Shown: positions 17,765-27,143 of the stretch, in pieces
Layout: each line of letters opens with the position of its first letter
Position numbering within the stretch: position 1 is the first letter of the stretch
NCBI GenBank assembly: GCA_019694355.1
Contig: JAIBCB010000001.1
Span: forward strand, 587,001-651,000
Source: Pyrinomonadaceae bacterium
Lineage (GTDB): Bacteria > Acidobacteriota > Blastocatellia > Pyrinomonadales > Pyrinomonadaceae
DNA: 64,000 nucleotides
Direction: 5' to 3'
Notes under the pieces: model-generated
Told to the model about the DNA's origin: nothing
The model's input: the letters and a program-made list of their open reading frames with translations, nothing else
The model's database searches: none
Made by a program: the position numbers and the translations under genes

Positions 17765-17790
17765 GTGTGAGCCTTTTGTCTGAGGTGCTA

Positions 17791-17821
17791 AATGCGTCGC
17801 CGGGAATTCGGGCGGCGCATT
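17791..17821 (+). other. GC-rich hairpin between the ATPase and permease genes
   Basis: An 11-bp stem with one G-T pair, AATGCGTCGCC/GGCGGCGCATT, encloses a 9-base loop. There is no T-tract after it, so it may be a processing or attenuation site rather than a simple terminator. Confidence 0.5.
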
Positions 17822-17945
17822 CTACGTTATCTCGAAGGGAAGTTTCACTACTCTGGGGAATTGTAAAGATTTGTGGAACCACCCAAATAGACTAACTTTT
17901 TGCCGGAAATTTCCGTATCATCTATCAGAGATCTGATCATTCGGA

Positions 17946-19181
17946 ATGAATTTTACCGAGACCTTAAAACTAGCACTAGACGCGATCCTCGCCCACAAGT
18001 TGCGGTCGTTCCTTACGCTTTTGGGAATGATAATTGGCGTTACGGCCTTCATGGTCGTTCTGTCTATTTTGCAGGGTTTTAATTCTTACGTCGATGAAAA
18101 GATCGCCGGCATCGGTTCGAACTCGTTCAGCGTTATGCGCTTCAGCATGGACGACTTTAAGGACACCGATACGATCAACGAAGCTCAGCGCCGGAATAAG
18201 GAGCTTACGTTCGACGAAATGGATTTTATCCGCGATCACGCACAGCTTATCGGCGCGATCGGTGCAAAGGCCGGAAATACTTCGCGTGACATAAAACACG
18301 GCGACGAGACTTTGACGAATGTTTCCATAACCGGAGCAGAACCGATAATCGCCGAGATCGACAAACTCGATATCGCTGAAGGCCGCTTTTTTTCCGCTGC
18401 GGAGAACGATAACGCTGCGCGCGTGATCTATATCGGAATGGATGTTGCGAACAAATTCTTTCCGCGCGGTGATGCTATTGGGCAGGAAGTGAGCATTTCC
18501 GGAATTCCTTATCGCGTTATCGGTGTTCAAGTTGCAAAGGGCACGGTCTTTGGCCGGCCGATGGATAATTTCGTAATGATGCCGCTAAAAACTTTTGGTG
18601 CTGCTTTTGGCGGTTTGACCAACGCGCGGGCACCAACATTTTCCGTTACCGCGAAAGATCCTGAGCGCTTTGATGATGCGGTCGAGGAAGTGCGAACGCT
18701 AATGCGTATCAAGCGAAAGATCCCATTCGGCGAAAAGGATAATTTTGGCATCATGACGCCCGATGCGATCTCGGGCCTTCGAGATCGTATCTTTGGTTCG
18801 ATATTCATTGTGGTGTTGGCAGTTCCTGCGATAGCACTGATCGTCGGTGCGATCGTCGTGATGAACATCATGCTCGTCTCCGTAACGGAACGAACGAAAG
18901 AGATCGGCATTCGAATGAGCTTGGGCGCGAGGAAATCAGATGTGCTTCGGCAGTTTCTTTTCGAATCGACCCTCTTGGCCCTAACCGGCGGTGTAATCGG
19001 CCTGATCCTTGCGAAGATCCTGGGCCTGGTCATTTCAGCGTTCGTTTTTCAGACCGTAATTCCGCTTTGGGCGGCAGGCTTGGCGATCGTCGTGGCTGGC
19101 GGCGTCGGTGTTGTCGCGGGGATCTATCCGGCATGGAAGGCGGCCATGCTCGATCCGATTGAGGCGCTAAGAGCGGATTAG
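17946..19181 (+). CDS. ABC transporter permease (FtsX/MacB type), first of two
   Basis: The 411-residue protein has the MacB permease layout. A membrane segment lies near residue 20-45, a large periplasmic MacB_PCD-like domain covers about 50-275, and three C-terminal membrane segments (about 285-405) complete it. The conserved VSVTERTKEIGIRMSLGAR stretch is the coupling helix contact to the ATPase. The chain ends in AWKAAMLDPIEALRAD, the usual FtsX-family ending. It is likely to pair with the next gene product as a heterodimer because the two are close, similar in length and share one ATPase gene. Confidence 0.9.
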   Translation: MNFTETLKLALDAILAHKLRSFLTLLGMIIGVTAFMVVLSILQGFNSYVDEKIAGIGSNSFSVMRFSMDDFKDTDTINEAQRRNKELTFDEMDFIRDHAQLIGAIGAKAGNTSRDIKHGDETLTNVSITGAEPIIAEIDKLDIAEGRFFSAAENDNAARVIYIGMDVANKFFPRGDAIGQEVSISGIPYRVIGVQVAKGTVFGRPMDNFVMMPLKTFGAAFGGLTNARAPTFSVTAKDPERFDDAVEEVRTLMRIKRKIPFGEKDNFGIMTPDAISGLRDRIFGSIFIVVLAVPAIALIVGAIVVMNIMLVSVTERTKEIGIRMSLGARKSDVLRQFLFESTLLALTGGVIGLILAKILGLVISAFVFQTVIPLWAAGLAIVVAGGVGVVAGIYPAWKAAMLDPIEALRAD

Positions 19182-19187
19182 TCAACG

Positions 19188-20450
19188 ATGAGGGCATTTA
19201 CTGGTCCATTTTACGAAAACTTAAAGATGGCGATCGATACAGTTCGCAGCAATAAGCTGCGCAGCTCGCTGACGATCGTTGGCGTCGTGATCGGCGTTAT
19301 TGTCGTGATGTTGATCTCTTCGATCATCAGCGGTATCAATGTATCGGTCGAGAAAGAGATCCAATCGTTTGGGACAAGTTCCATCTTTCTCTACAAAATG
19401 GATATCGGTATCCGTACTGATCGGCCGACGCGCGAGGAGCGTATGCGGAAGCCGCTTACCATGGACGATGCGGCCGCGATCGCGAAACTTCCGTCGATCG
19501 ATCTCGCCGTTCCGTATCTCGATATTTCCAGCAATTTCTTTGGCAGCAAAGTTAGCGTTACGGGCAAGAATGGTAAGACGAGTGCCTCCATACAGCTTAA
19601 CGGTACTACCGCTCAAGCCGAAAAGGCTCCGGGAGAAACGCTGGTCGAGGGCAGGTGGTTCGCTGAAGGCGAAGCACAGGCCAAAGCAAATGTTTGCGTC
19701 ATCGGTGACAGCGTCAAAGCGAGCTATTTTCCTTATGAATCGCCTATCGGTCAGACGCTGGAGATCGGCGGTGAAGAGTTTAGGGTGGTTGGACTTTTGC
19801 AGAAGCGGGAACAGCTTTTTGGCGGCGGCGGCGGAAGTAACGACCAGTCAAATACGATCTATATGCCGATGAGTACGGCAGAACGCGTCAAGCCAACGGC
19901 CGATGATCTGTTCATTCTGGCGGTTGCGAAAGAAGGTCAGCTTTCGCTGGCAAAGGACCAGGTCGAAGATCTGCTTCGCGTCCGGCGTCACGTTCCCTTT
20001 GGCGAAAAGAATAACTTTGCGATGGCGACCGCTGACAGCATCATCGACCAATTCAAGGCCATCACGGGAGGTGTTTTTCTTGCGATGATCGTCATCTCGT
20101 CGGTCGGATTGATGATCGGCGGAATCGGAGTAATGAACATTATGCTCGTTTCCGTGACAGAGCGGACACGCGAGATCGGCATAAGAAAGGCCCTTGGTGC
20201 ACGCCAGACGGATATCTTGCTTCAGTTCTTGATCGAAGCCGCAACGCTGACCGGTTTAGGCGGAATGCTCGGGTTGCTCATTGGCTGGCTGCTGACATTG
20301 CTTGTTAAGCTTGTTATGCCGTCTTACGTACCAATGTGGGCACCGATCGCCGGATTTGGTGCGAGTGTCGGTATTGGCATCATCTTCGGCCTATTTCCTG
20401 CGTGGAAGGCCGCACGGCTCGATCCAATCGAATCTCTCAGATACGAATAA
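19188..20450 (+). CDS. ABC transporter permease (FtsX/MacB type), second of two
   Basis: The 420-residue paralogue of the preceding permease starts 6 bases after it. It has the same layout: a first membrane segment near residue 25-50, a periplasmic domain with a Gly-rich loop (FGGGGGSND near residue 210), three C-terminal segments, the stretch VSVTERTREIGIRKALGAR and the ending AWKAARLDPIESLRYE. The consensus IRKALGAR is kept here while the first permease has IRMSLGAR. Substrate is unknown; MacB-type exporters move macrolides, peptides, siderophores or lipoproteins. Confidence 0.9.
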   Translation: MRAFTGPFYENLKMAIDTVRSNKLRSSLTIVGVVIGVIVVMLISSIISGINVSVEKEIQSFGTSSIFLYKMDIGIRTDRPTREERMRKPLTMDDAAAIAKLPSIDLAVPYLDISSNFFGSKVSVTGKNGKTSASIQLNGTTAQAEKAPGETLVEGRWFAEGEAQAKANVCVIGDSVKASYFPYESPIGQTLEIGGEEFRVVGLLQKREQLFGGGGGSNDQSNTIYMPMSTAERVKPTADDLFILAVAKEGQLSLAKDQVEDLLRVRRHVPFGEKNNFAMATADSIIDQFKAITGGVFLAMIVISSVGLMIGGIGVMNIMLVSVTERTREIGIRKALGARQTDILLQFLIEAATLTGLGGMLGLLIGWLLTLLVKLVMPSYVPMWAPIAGFGASVGIGIIFGLFPAWKAARLDPIESLRYE

Positions 20451-20475
20451 AATAAGGCGGCTCCAAAGGCCGCCC
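20446..20475. terminator. Hairpin between convergent permease and Yip1-like genes
   Basis: A short stem GGCGGC/GCCGCC (20456-20461 and 20469-20474) is followed on the minus strand by TTATTTTATT. It probably ends the minus-strand Yip1-like transcript, and perhaps also the exporter operon. Confidence 0.5.
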
Positions 20476-20498
20476 ATAAACAAGTCGCAATTTCGTCT

Positions 20499-21287
20499 TT
20501 AGCCGAAAAGCAAAGCACTCACCACTCGAAGCGAGACGCCGATCAAGGCGATCAGGATCACGACGGTCCAAGCGCTGCCAGCCTTGAGCTTTGCAACCTT
20601 TTGCAGGCCAATAGCAGCAAGCACCCAGCCGATGATCTGGAATAGGTCAAGAGCGCTCAAGAGAGCGTGGAGAACGGGCTGCGCCTTTGCGCTTACTAGC
20701 ATTGCAGGCCCGGCCTGTACGAGGCCCTGTTGGTTTGTCCCGATCTCGATCTCTGCCGGGTCCTTTAGGAACAAGACCAGGAGATTCGCGATCAGAAACA
20801 GTAAGGCCGATGGCCAACCGGAATACACCCAAACTGCCAAACCACGGCCATAGGTTGCTTTGCCGCCGAGAGCGTTGGCCCCAAGCCAATATAAAAGCCC
20901 GCCAATGGCGAAAAAGATGACCATAAAGACCGGCACCACTGCGTAGCCGATGTATTTAGCTACAGGCCCGGTCTGCTGTGCGATTATTGCCTCCCTTTGT
21001 TCTTTCGGCATATCGGCCATGCCCTTATTTGCCTCGATCCGAGCACGTGCGATCTTTTCAAAGCCGACCTTTTGGATAAAAGCCACCTGGAAGATCATTA
21101 TGCAAAGGATCGAAAGGAATCCCGCGATGATGAACCTCGGTTTTCGATTCAGATCTTCGAAGGTTTTGCCCGGTTCGATAAAGATGCCTGTGACAGTGCC
21201 GATCTCGGACATGTTGGGTGTCGGCGGCATTTCGATCTTCTCAGGCGGCGGAGGCGGTTGAAATTCCTGCGGTTCGTTTTCAGTCAT
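20499..21287 (-). CDS. Yip1-family membrane protein
   Basis: The start at 21287 (MTENEPQEF..) is chosen because the upstream part of the frame looks non-coding. The 262-residue product has a Pro-rich cytoplasmic N terminus (about 10-35), the phrase IFIEPGKTFEDL typical of bacterial Yip1-domain proteins, and five hydrophobic segments. The function of bacterial Yip1 proteins is not known. It stands alone between convergent and tandem neighbours. Confidence 0.78.
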   Translation of the reverse strand: MTENEPQEFQPPPPPEKIEMPPTPNMSEIGTVTGIFIEPGKTFEDLNRKPRFIIAGFLSILCIMIFQVAFIQKVGFEKIARARIEANKGMADMPKEQREAIIAQQTGPVAKYIGYAVVPVFMVIFFAIGGLLYWLGANALGGKATYGRGLAVWVYSGWPSALLFLIANLLVLFLKDPAEIEIGTNQQGLVQAGPAMLVSAKAQPVLHALLSALDLFQIIGWVLAAIGLQKVAKLKAGSAWTVVILIALIGVSLRVVSALLFG

Positions 21288-21387
21288 AGATATGATTCTT
21301 ACTCCCGTTTTGGATGGATCAGTGTGAAATTTGTGTACTGCTTTAACGTCAATACGCAAAAGTTTGCCCTAACGTTCCGAAAATCTG

Positions 21388-22389
21388 TCAGCCTCCGTAA
21401 CTAGCAGCCTTGTCGTATCCTTCTGCTCTTATGCAGGCAGCAAAATGTCCGGGACGGATCTCTCGTAACTCAGGCACGGCGGCAGAACATTCGTCGATCG
21501 CGATCCGGCAACGCGTCCTGAATCGGCATCCGGACGGTGGATTTACAGGTGTCGGAACATCCCCGTGCAAGACGATCCGGTCCCTCTTTTGTTTTGGATC
21601 CGGAATCGGGATCGCTGACAATAACGCCTGCGTGTATGGATGCAGCGGATCGCGGTAAAGCTCTTCTGAGGGGCAGATCTCGACGATCTTGCCTAGATAC
21701 ATAACCGCGACCCGGTCCGAAATATGTTCAACAACGGCAAGCCCGTGAGAGATGAAAAGATAGGTAAGACCGAACTCATCCTGTAATTCTTCGAGAAGGT
21801 TGATGACCTGTGCCTGCACAGAAACGTCAAGAGCAGAGACAGGTTCGTCGCAGACGATAAACTTCGGCTTCAGAGCGAGTGCGCGGGCAATCCCGATACG
21901 CTGACGCTGCCCGCCGGAGAATTCGTGGGGATAGCGATCCGCATAATTCGGATCGAGACCGACACGCCGCAGGAGATCGGCGACCATTTCACTGCGCTCG
22001 GACCGAGAACCGATATTGTGGATCTCGAGTGGTTCAGCCACGATCGATCGAATACTCAGCCGTGGATTTAGCGATGAATATGGGTCCTGAAAGATTATTT
22101 GCATTTCCCGACGCTGAGAACGAAGGCCATCGCCGCGGAGTTCGGTAATTTGGCGACCGTCAAACTCGACCGTCCCGGAGGTCACGTCTATAAGCCGCAC
22201 GATACATCGCCCGACCGTTGTCTTCCCACAGCCGGATTCACCAACAAGGCCGAGCGTTTCGCCTGAGCGGATATCGAACGAAACATCGTCAACGGCCTGG
22301 ACGACATTGTCAGAGCCGGGGATAGGGAAATGCTTGGTGAGGCCGCTCACTTTAACGAGCGGGGTGAGCGCGGTCTTAGTTGATGTCAT
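21388..22389 (-). CDS. dppF: Oligopeptide/dipeptide ABC transporter ATP-binding protein (DppF/OppF type)
   Basis: The 333-residue ATPase has Walker [10 protein letters not shown], signature [15 protein letters not shown] and Walker [15 protein letters not shown], followed by [12 protein letters not shown]. The C-terminal oligopeptide-transporter extension has the cysteine cluster [14 protein letters not shown], which binds an iron-sulfur cluster in some family members. Together with the upstream DppD-like protein it would energise uptake of peptides. The start overlaps the stop of the upstream gene by four bases (ATGA). No permease or binding-protein gene is nearby. Confidence 0.92.
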   Translation of the reverse strand: MTSTKTALTPLVKVSGLTKHFPIPGSDNVVQAVDDVSFDIRSGETLGLVGESGCGKTTVGRCIVRLIDVTSGTVEFDGRQITELRGDGLRSQRREMQIIFQDPYSSLNPRLSIRSIVAEPLEIHNIGSRSERSEMVADLLRRVGLDPNYADRYPHEFSGGQRQRIGIARALALKPKFIVCDEPVSALDVSVQAQVINLLEELQDEFGLTYLFISHGLAVVEHISDRVAVMYLGKIVEICPSEELYRDPLHPYTQALLSAIPIPDPKQKRDRIVLHGDVPTPVNPPSGCRFRTRCRIAIDECSAAVPELREIRPGHFAACIRAEGYDKAASYGG

Positions 22390-23387
22390 AAGGCCGCTCC
22401 TTCTGCGCGGGTCAATTCTTCATCATAAAGCAGGCACCGGACCTTAGTTTCGCCGACGGTGAAGAAAGCGATCGTGTCTTTTTCACATTCGGGCATCCTT
22501 TGGGGACATCGCGGTGCGAAATGGCAGCCAGGCGGAAGTTCGGTCGGAGTCGGGACGGTCCCCTCGATCGTAGAGAGCCTTTCGGCACGGCGTCCGCCCG
22601 CCGAAAGTTTAGGAACACTCTTCAAAAGCCCCTGAGTATAGGGGTGTTTCGGAGCTGCAAATATCTCATCGACTCTGGATTCCTCGACGATCTTTCCCGT
22701 GTACATTACACAGACACGGTCAGCAACCTCAGCAACGACGCCAAGATCGTGGGTGATCAGCAAGACCGCGAGATCTCGCGTGCGGCGGAGTTCATTCAAA
22801 AGTTCGAGAATTTGAGCTTGGATCGTTACATCGAGCGCGGTGGTAGGCTCGTCCGCGATCAGGAGTTCAGGATCACAAGCGAGAGCCATCGCTATCATTA
22901 TTCGCTGGCGCATCCCGCCCGACAATTGATGCGGATAGTCATCGACTCGAGTTTCCGGGGAAGGGATCGCAACCTCACGCATTGCCTCGATCGCGGCAAC
23001 GCGGGCTTCCTTTCGGCTTAAACCTCGATGGAGCCGCAAAGCCTCCGCGATCTGGTCGCCAACTGAATAGACCGGATTCAGCGAGGTCATCGGGTCCTGA
23101 AAGATCATCGCAAGATCGTTTCCGCGAAGTTCCCGCAGCCTCGCCGGAGTGGCCGAGATCAATTCTTCGCCATTGAAGGCTATGGACCCGCCAACGATCT
23201 GCCCTGGCGGCGAGATGAGACGCATTATCGAGAGGGCCGTGATCGATTTTCCACAGCCCGACTCGCCTACCAATCCGAGCAGTTCGCCGCGATCGATCGA
23301 GAAACTTACACCGTCAACCGCCCGTACTAATCCAGCGCGGGTCGAGAACTGTGTCTTCAGGTCGGTGATCTCTAAAAGAGGGGCCAT
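22386..23387 (-). CDS. dppD: Oligopeptide/dipeptide ABC transporter ATP-binding protein (DppD/OppD type)
   Basis: The 333-residue ATPase has Walker A GESGCGKS, signature [15 protein letters not shown], Walker [15 protein letters not shown] and the H-loop in [13 protein letters not shown]. The C-terminal part carries the Cys pattern [14 protein letters not shown] of the DppD/OppD group. It is first of a two-gene unit with dppF. The membrane subunits that these ATPases must drive are outside the window. The gene diverges from the S41 protease gene. Confidence 0.92.
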   Translation of the reverse strand: MAPLLEITDLKTQFSTRAGLVRAVDGVSFSIDRGELLGLVGESGCGKSITALSIMRLISPPGQIVGGSIAFNGEELISATPARLRELRGNDLAMIFQDPMTSLNPVYSVGDQIAEALRLHRGLSRKEARVAAIEAMREVAIPSPETRVDDYPHQLSGGMRQRIMIAMALACDPELLIADEPTTALDVTIQAQILELLNELRRTRDLAVLLITHDLGVVAEVADRVCVMYTGKIVEESRVDEIFAAPKHPYTQGLLKSVPKLSAGGRRAERLSTIEGTVPTPTELPPGCHFAPRCPQRMPECEKDTIAFFTVGETKVRCLLYDEELTRAEGAAL

Positions 23388-23573
23388 TTACAAGAACTTC
23401 GAACGGGAAAAAGTTTACCGTAAAGCGGGCGCATATTGAAATGCCGGTTCTCGGAAGTTTTGCATGCTTGCAGGCAACTAAATGCTTAGATTTTTATTCA
23501 AATCGGTGTTATTCTCAGAGCTTGACAAGGCTATCCTTTCTGATCGCGTTCGATCGCGGAGGTTTCTAAATTA

Positions 23574-25286
23574 GTGAAAGTTAGATCATTTTTATTGAGT
23601 GCTGCGGCATTGTTTGTATTTTCAGCGGCGGTATTCGGCCAAACTGCGACCGTCACTTCCAGTATAGAGATCCCGGCACGGCGGCCAACGGAAAGGAAGG
23701 CTTCAACGGTAACGCCGGAGGTCATCAACAGCGACCTTCGCGAGGCAGTGTCGATCATCCAACAGAACTACGGCGGCCAGAAAACCCTCGATTACAACCA
23801 AGTTTTCAAATCATCGATCGATTCGATGCTCCATACGCTCGATCCTCATTCGAACTACTTCGATGCGAAGGAATTCGAGGAGTTCAAGACGGATCAGAGC
23901 TCACGGTACTACGGCATCGGTGCAACGATCGGCGATATGTCGGATCCGAGCGGCAAAGTGATCGGGACCTACATCAAGGCAACATTTGACGGTGCACCGG
24001 CAAATCGTGCGGGCCTCAGGTACGGCGACAAGATCATTTCAGTTAATGGTGAAAGCACGCTTGGTAAACCATATACGGAAGTCCGCAACCTCCTTCGCGG
24101 AAAGAAAGGGACGGTCGCAAAACTTGTGATCGAACGTCTTGGTACCGCTCAACGCGAAACGGTTGAGATCGTCCGCGACGCGGTTCGCCAGCCATCGATC
24201 AGGGAAGCATATATGCTCAAGCCTGGCGTTGGATACTTGAAAATGGACGGCGGGTTTACGCAGACGACCTTTATGGAGTTTGTCGGGGATATGCGTTCGC
24301 TGAAGGCTCAGGGAATGCAGCAGCTGATCATCGATCTTCGGGATAATGGCGGCGGTCTGGTCAGCCAGGCAGCGCGTGTGGCCGAAGCTTTCCTTTCGGA
24401 TGGTCAGACGATCCTAACCCAGAAAGGGCGTATCGGAACTCCGACTCAGCGTTATGACGCAGAAAATCCGACGCCTGATCGTTCACCTGTCGTGATCCTG
24501 GTCAATCGAAATACTGCCTCGGCCTCAGAGATCCTTGCTGGTGCGATGCAGGATCACGATCGAGCCTTGATCGTTGGCGAAGCTACGTTTGGAAAAGGGC
24601 TGGTACAAAATCCGTTCATGGTGGATTACGGCGGGATGCTTCTGCTGACGATCGCAAAATATACGACTCCGTCGGGACGGCTCATACAACGCGACTATTC
24701 GAACGGCGATCTGTACAGCTATTACACGGATGGCGGCAGTTTCCGAAACGACGACGAACCCGTCAAGCCGCAGGGGCCCGAGAGCCACACTGATACGGGA
24801 CGTGCGGTTTTCGGCGGCGGCGGCATTACGCCGGACATTACGGTCAAGCCGAATATGATCACCGTTGCTCGTGACCGGGTCCAACGAGGCCTTTTGAGCC
24901 CGATATCGGCATTTTCATTTGATCTGATAGCCGGAAAGGTAAAGGGGTTTGAGCGTTACAAGATCGATCGGCCTATCACGTTTGGACACGACCTTCAGCC
25001 GAGCGATTTTCCGATCAATGAGGAGCTTTTTAGTGCATTCAAGAATTACGCTGGCGCTAAGTACAAGGTAAAGGCGACGGTTGCGGATAGTGAGCGTGAA
25101 TTCGTTCAAAGAATGATCCGAACTGAGCTTGTTCAGGCCGCATTTGGAGCCGAGACGTCGTATCAGGTCTTCAACGAGTATGATAACCAGATCGCGAAGG
25201 CCCTTGATTCGCTTCCGCAAGCAAAGCGACTCTCGGTCGAGGCAATGAAGGCTCGTGCCATATCTTCACCCACGGAACAGAAGTAG
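23574..25286 (+). CDS. ctpA: S41-family C-terminal processing protease, catalytically intact
   Basis: The 570-residue protein starts at GTG 23574, with GGAGG 11 bases upstream, and has a signal peptide ending in FGQ. A PDZ domain covers about 115-200 and the S41 protease domain about 210-400. The catalytic serine is Ser316 in NTASASE and the lysine is Lys341 in FGKGLVQ, spaced as in E. coli Tsp. The DLRDNGGG stretch is present. A long C-terminal extension (about 400-570) is of unknown role. The enzyme probably trims periplasmic proteins at their C termini. It contrasts with the S41-like protein at 1953, which lacks both catalytic residues. A terminator follows. Confidence 0.93.
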   Translation: MKVRSFLLSAAALFVFSAAVFGQTATVTSSIEIPARRPTERKASTVTPEVINSDLREAVSIIQQNYGGQKTLDYNQVFKSSIDSMLHTLDPHSNYFDAKEFEEFKTDQSSRYYGIGATIGDMSDPSGKVIGTYIKATFDGAPANRAGLRYGDKIISVNGESTLGKPYTEVRNLLRGKKGTVAKLVIERLGTAQRETVEIVRDAVRQPSIREAYMLKPGVGYLKMDGGFTQTTFMEFVGDMRSLKAQGMQQLIIDLRDNGGGLVSQAARVAEAFLSDGQTILTQKGRIGTPTQRYDAENPTPDRSPVVILVNRNTASASEILAGAMQDHDRALIVGEATFGKGLVQNPFMVDYGGMLLLTIAKYTTPSGRLIQRDYSNGDLYSYYTDGGSFRNDDEPVKPQGPESHTDTGRAVFGGGGITPDITVKPNMITVARDRVQRGLLSPISAFSFDLIAGKVKGFERYKIDRPITFGHDLQPSDFPINEELFSAFKNYAGAKYKVKATVADSEREFVQRMIRTELVQAAFGAETSYQVFNEYDNQIAKALDSLPQAKRLSVEAMKARAISSPTEQK

Positions 25287-25303
25287 CCGTCGCTGCTAAA
25301 CGT

Positions 25304-25347
25304 AAAAAGAGGCATCCGAGAAAATTCGGCTGCCTCTTTTCGTTTTT
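25304..25347 (+). terminator. Rho-independent terminator after the S41 protease gene
   Basis: The stem AAAAGAGGCA..CCGA / TCGG..TGCCTCTTTT with a short AT loop is followed by CGTTTTT. It lies 18 bases after the stop codon. It could also serve the converging small membrane protein gene. Confidence 0.85.
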
Positions 25348-25356
25348 GAATGATAC

Positions 25357-25527
25357 TCAACCGCTGATCCAGCCGATCGCAAGATATATCAAATAGATCA
25401 AGCCGACAAGTACGAGCAGGCCGCCCAAGGCTGCGCTTGCAAGGATCAATTTGAACTTCCGATAGCGATTTGCATCCGGCGGCGAGAGTTGGTTCTGTGG
25501 AAAATAAGGTGGTGGCCTATTAAGCAT
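25357..25527 (-). CDS. Small single-span membrane protein (56 residues), unknown
   Basis: A short open frame on the minus strand begins MLNRPPPYFPQNQLSPPDA and then has one hydrophobic helix (about residues 27-53, LILASAALGGLLVLVGLIYL) before ending WISG. AGAGGA lies 9-10 bases before the ATG, a good ribosome site. The Pro-rich head followed by a single helix suggests a small integral membrane protein. It converges on the S41 protease gene and shares the terminator at 25304-25347. No family was recognised. The 98 bases between its start and the likely ribosome site region of modA hold no other feature. Confidence 0.6.
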   Translation of the reverse strand: MLNRPPPYFPQNQLSPPDANRYRKFKLILASAALGGLLVLVGLIYLIYLAIGWISG

Positions 25528-25672
25528 TTCGTAAAAGTCCTCTTGTCAATAAAGATAACAAGCCATCAGAGAAAAAGCCATTCGATCTAGGCCTAAACAC
25601 GGACGGTTTCGCGTCATGAATGGAATTTCGGTATCTTATAGACGAGTGAGCCGCAGCGTTTACAGTACGGAT

Positions 25673-26482
25673 ATGGAGAACAGACGTCTAAAATGCATCC
25701 TTGTAGCGATTTTCGGCCTCGTCCTTGCGAGTTGCATAGGCAAAGAACAAATCTCGAATGACAAGCCAAACCAAAGCGTCGAATCGATCACCGTTTCTGC
25801 GGCAGTATCGCTGAAAGACGCGTTTACGGAGATCGGCGAACTTTACAAGGCAAAAACCGGAAGAACCGTCGATTTCAACTTCGGTGCTTCCGGCGCGCTG
25901 CAGCAGCAGATCGAGAGCGGTGCCCCTGTCGATGTCTTCGCAAGCGCCGGAGAAAAACAAATGACAGCGCTTGCTGAGAAGAATCTCCTCACTGCCGGAT
26001 CAAGAAAGGACTTTGCGAGGAATTCGCTTGTCCTGATCGTACCTAAAACTTCTGAGGTGCGGATCGTCTCGTTTTCGGACCTCGCTGATCCGGCCCTTAA
26101 AAAGATCGCTGTCGGCAATCCGAAGACGGTGCCCGCCGGGCAATATGCAGCTGAGGTGTTGGAAAAGGGAGGCCTTCAAGAGAAACTTCACGATAAGCTG
26201 ATCTTTGCGGAGAATGTGCGTCAGGTAATGGACTACGTCGTTCGCGGTGAGGTCGACGCAGGCATCGTTTATTCAACGGATGCCCGTCAAGCGGGCTCAG
26301 AGGTGAATGTTGCCGCGACCGCTGATGAAGCGTCTCACTCGCCGATCCTATATCCGATCGCCGTAATCGCGGGAGCAAAGCATCCTGATGCGGCCCAAGA
26401 GTTTATCGACCTTGTAATGAGCTCCGAGGGTCAGGCGATACTACAAAAATACGGATTCATCAGCCCCGGCAAGAGTCAATGA
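25673..26482 (+). CDS. modA: Molybdate ABC transporter substrate-binding lipoprotein
   Basis: The start at 25673 gives a lipoprotein signal peptide with lipobox LASC and a mature N terminus at that Cys. An upstream ATG at 25616 would add 19 residues before it. The product has 269 residues. The ModA fold is shown by VSAAVSLKDAFTEIG, NFGASGALQQQIESGAPVDVFASAG, later GQYAAEVLEKGG and VDAGIVYSTDA. The protein binds molybdate or tungstate outside the cytoplasmic membrane and delivers it to ModB. The stop overlaps the modB start by four bases. Confidence 0.93.
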   Translation: MENRRLKCILVAIFGLVLASCIGKEQISNDKPNQSVESITVSAAVSLKDAFTEIGELYKAKTGRTVDFNFGASGALQQQIESGAPVDVFASAGEKQMTALAEKNLLTAGSRKDFARNSLVLIVPKTSEVRIVSFSDLADPALKKIAVGNPKTVPAGQYAAEVLEKGGLQEKLHDKLIFAENVRQVMDYVVRGEVDAGIVYSTDARQAGSEVNVAATADEASHSPILYPIAVIAGAKHPDAAQEFIDLVMSSEGQAILQKYGFISPGKSQ

Positions 26483-27141
26483 TCTTTGACGCGCTTAAAC
26501 TCTCGCTTTTTGTAGTCTGTTGCTCCACGGCTATCGTGGGAATTGCGGGTGTTGCTTTTTCGTACCTGCTCGCAAAGTCCTCCTTTCGAGGTAAAGATCT
26601 GCTTGATGCCTTCCTGACGATGCCGCTCGTCCTTCCTCCAACCGTAACGGGATATTATTTGATCGTGCTTCTCGGGCGCAGAGGCATTCTTGGCAGCTAT
26701 ATTTACGAACTGACCGGCTGGAGCTTCGCTTTTACCTGGGAAGGTGCCGTCGTAGCGGCAGTTGTCGTGTCTTTGCCGCTGATGATCAAGGCGTCGCGGG
26801 CAAGTATTGAAAGCGTGAATACTGATTATGAGACAGCGTCCTACACGCTCGGCAAGGGAAAACTCGAAACATTTCTGCGAATAACGCTCCCGCTTGCAAG
26901 ACGCGGAATCTTTGCGGGGCTTGTCCTTGCATTTGCACGTGCATTAGGGGAATTTGGCGCGACACTTATGATCGCAGGCAATATTCCCGGCAAGACCCAG
27001 ACAATGCCGCTAGCGATCTACGAAGCAGTAGCATCCGGTGACGATCATCGTGCGCAGGTCTTGGCAGTTGTGCTTACGGCGGTCTCAATAGCGGCGATCT
27101 ACCTGACTAATAAGATTAGTCGCACAGCATTTTACGGATAG
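26479..27141 (+). CDS. modB: Molybdate ABC transporter permease
   Basis: The 220-residue protein has five to six membrane segments, the LPLVLPPTVTGYYL start region of ModB, and the cytoplasmic ATPase-contact loop ETASYTLGKGKLETFLRITLP, ending with LGEFGATLMIAGNIPGKTQT, a ModB hallmark. It forms the channel dimer for molybdate. It is coupled to modA by ATGA and lies 2 bases before modC. Confidence 0.95.
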   Translation: MIFDALKLSLFVVCCSTAIVGIAGVAFSYLLAKSSFRGKDLLDAFLTMPLVLPPTVTGYYLIVLLGRRGILGSYIYELTGWSFAFTWEGAVVAAVVVSLPLMIKASRASIESVNTDYETASYTLGKGKLETFLRITLPLARRGIFAGLVLAFARALGEFGATLMIAGNIPGKTQTMPLAIYEAVASGDDHRAQVLAVVLTAVSIAAIYLTNKISRTAFYG

Positions 27142-27143
27142 CG

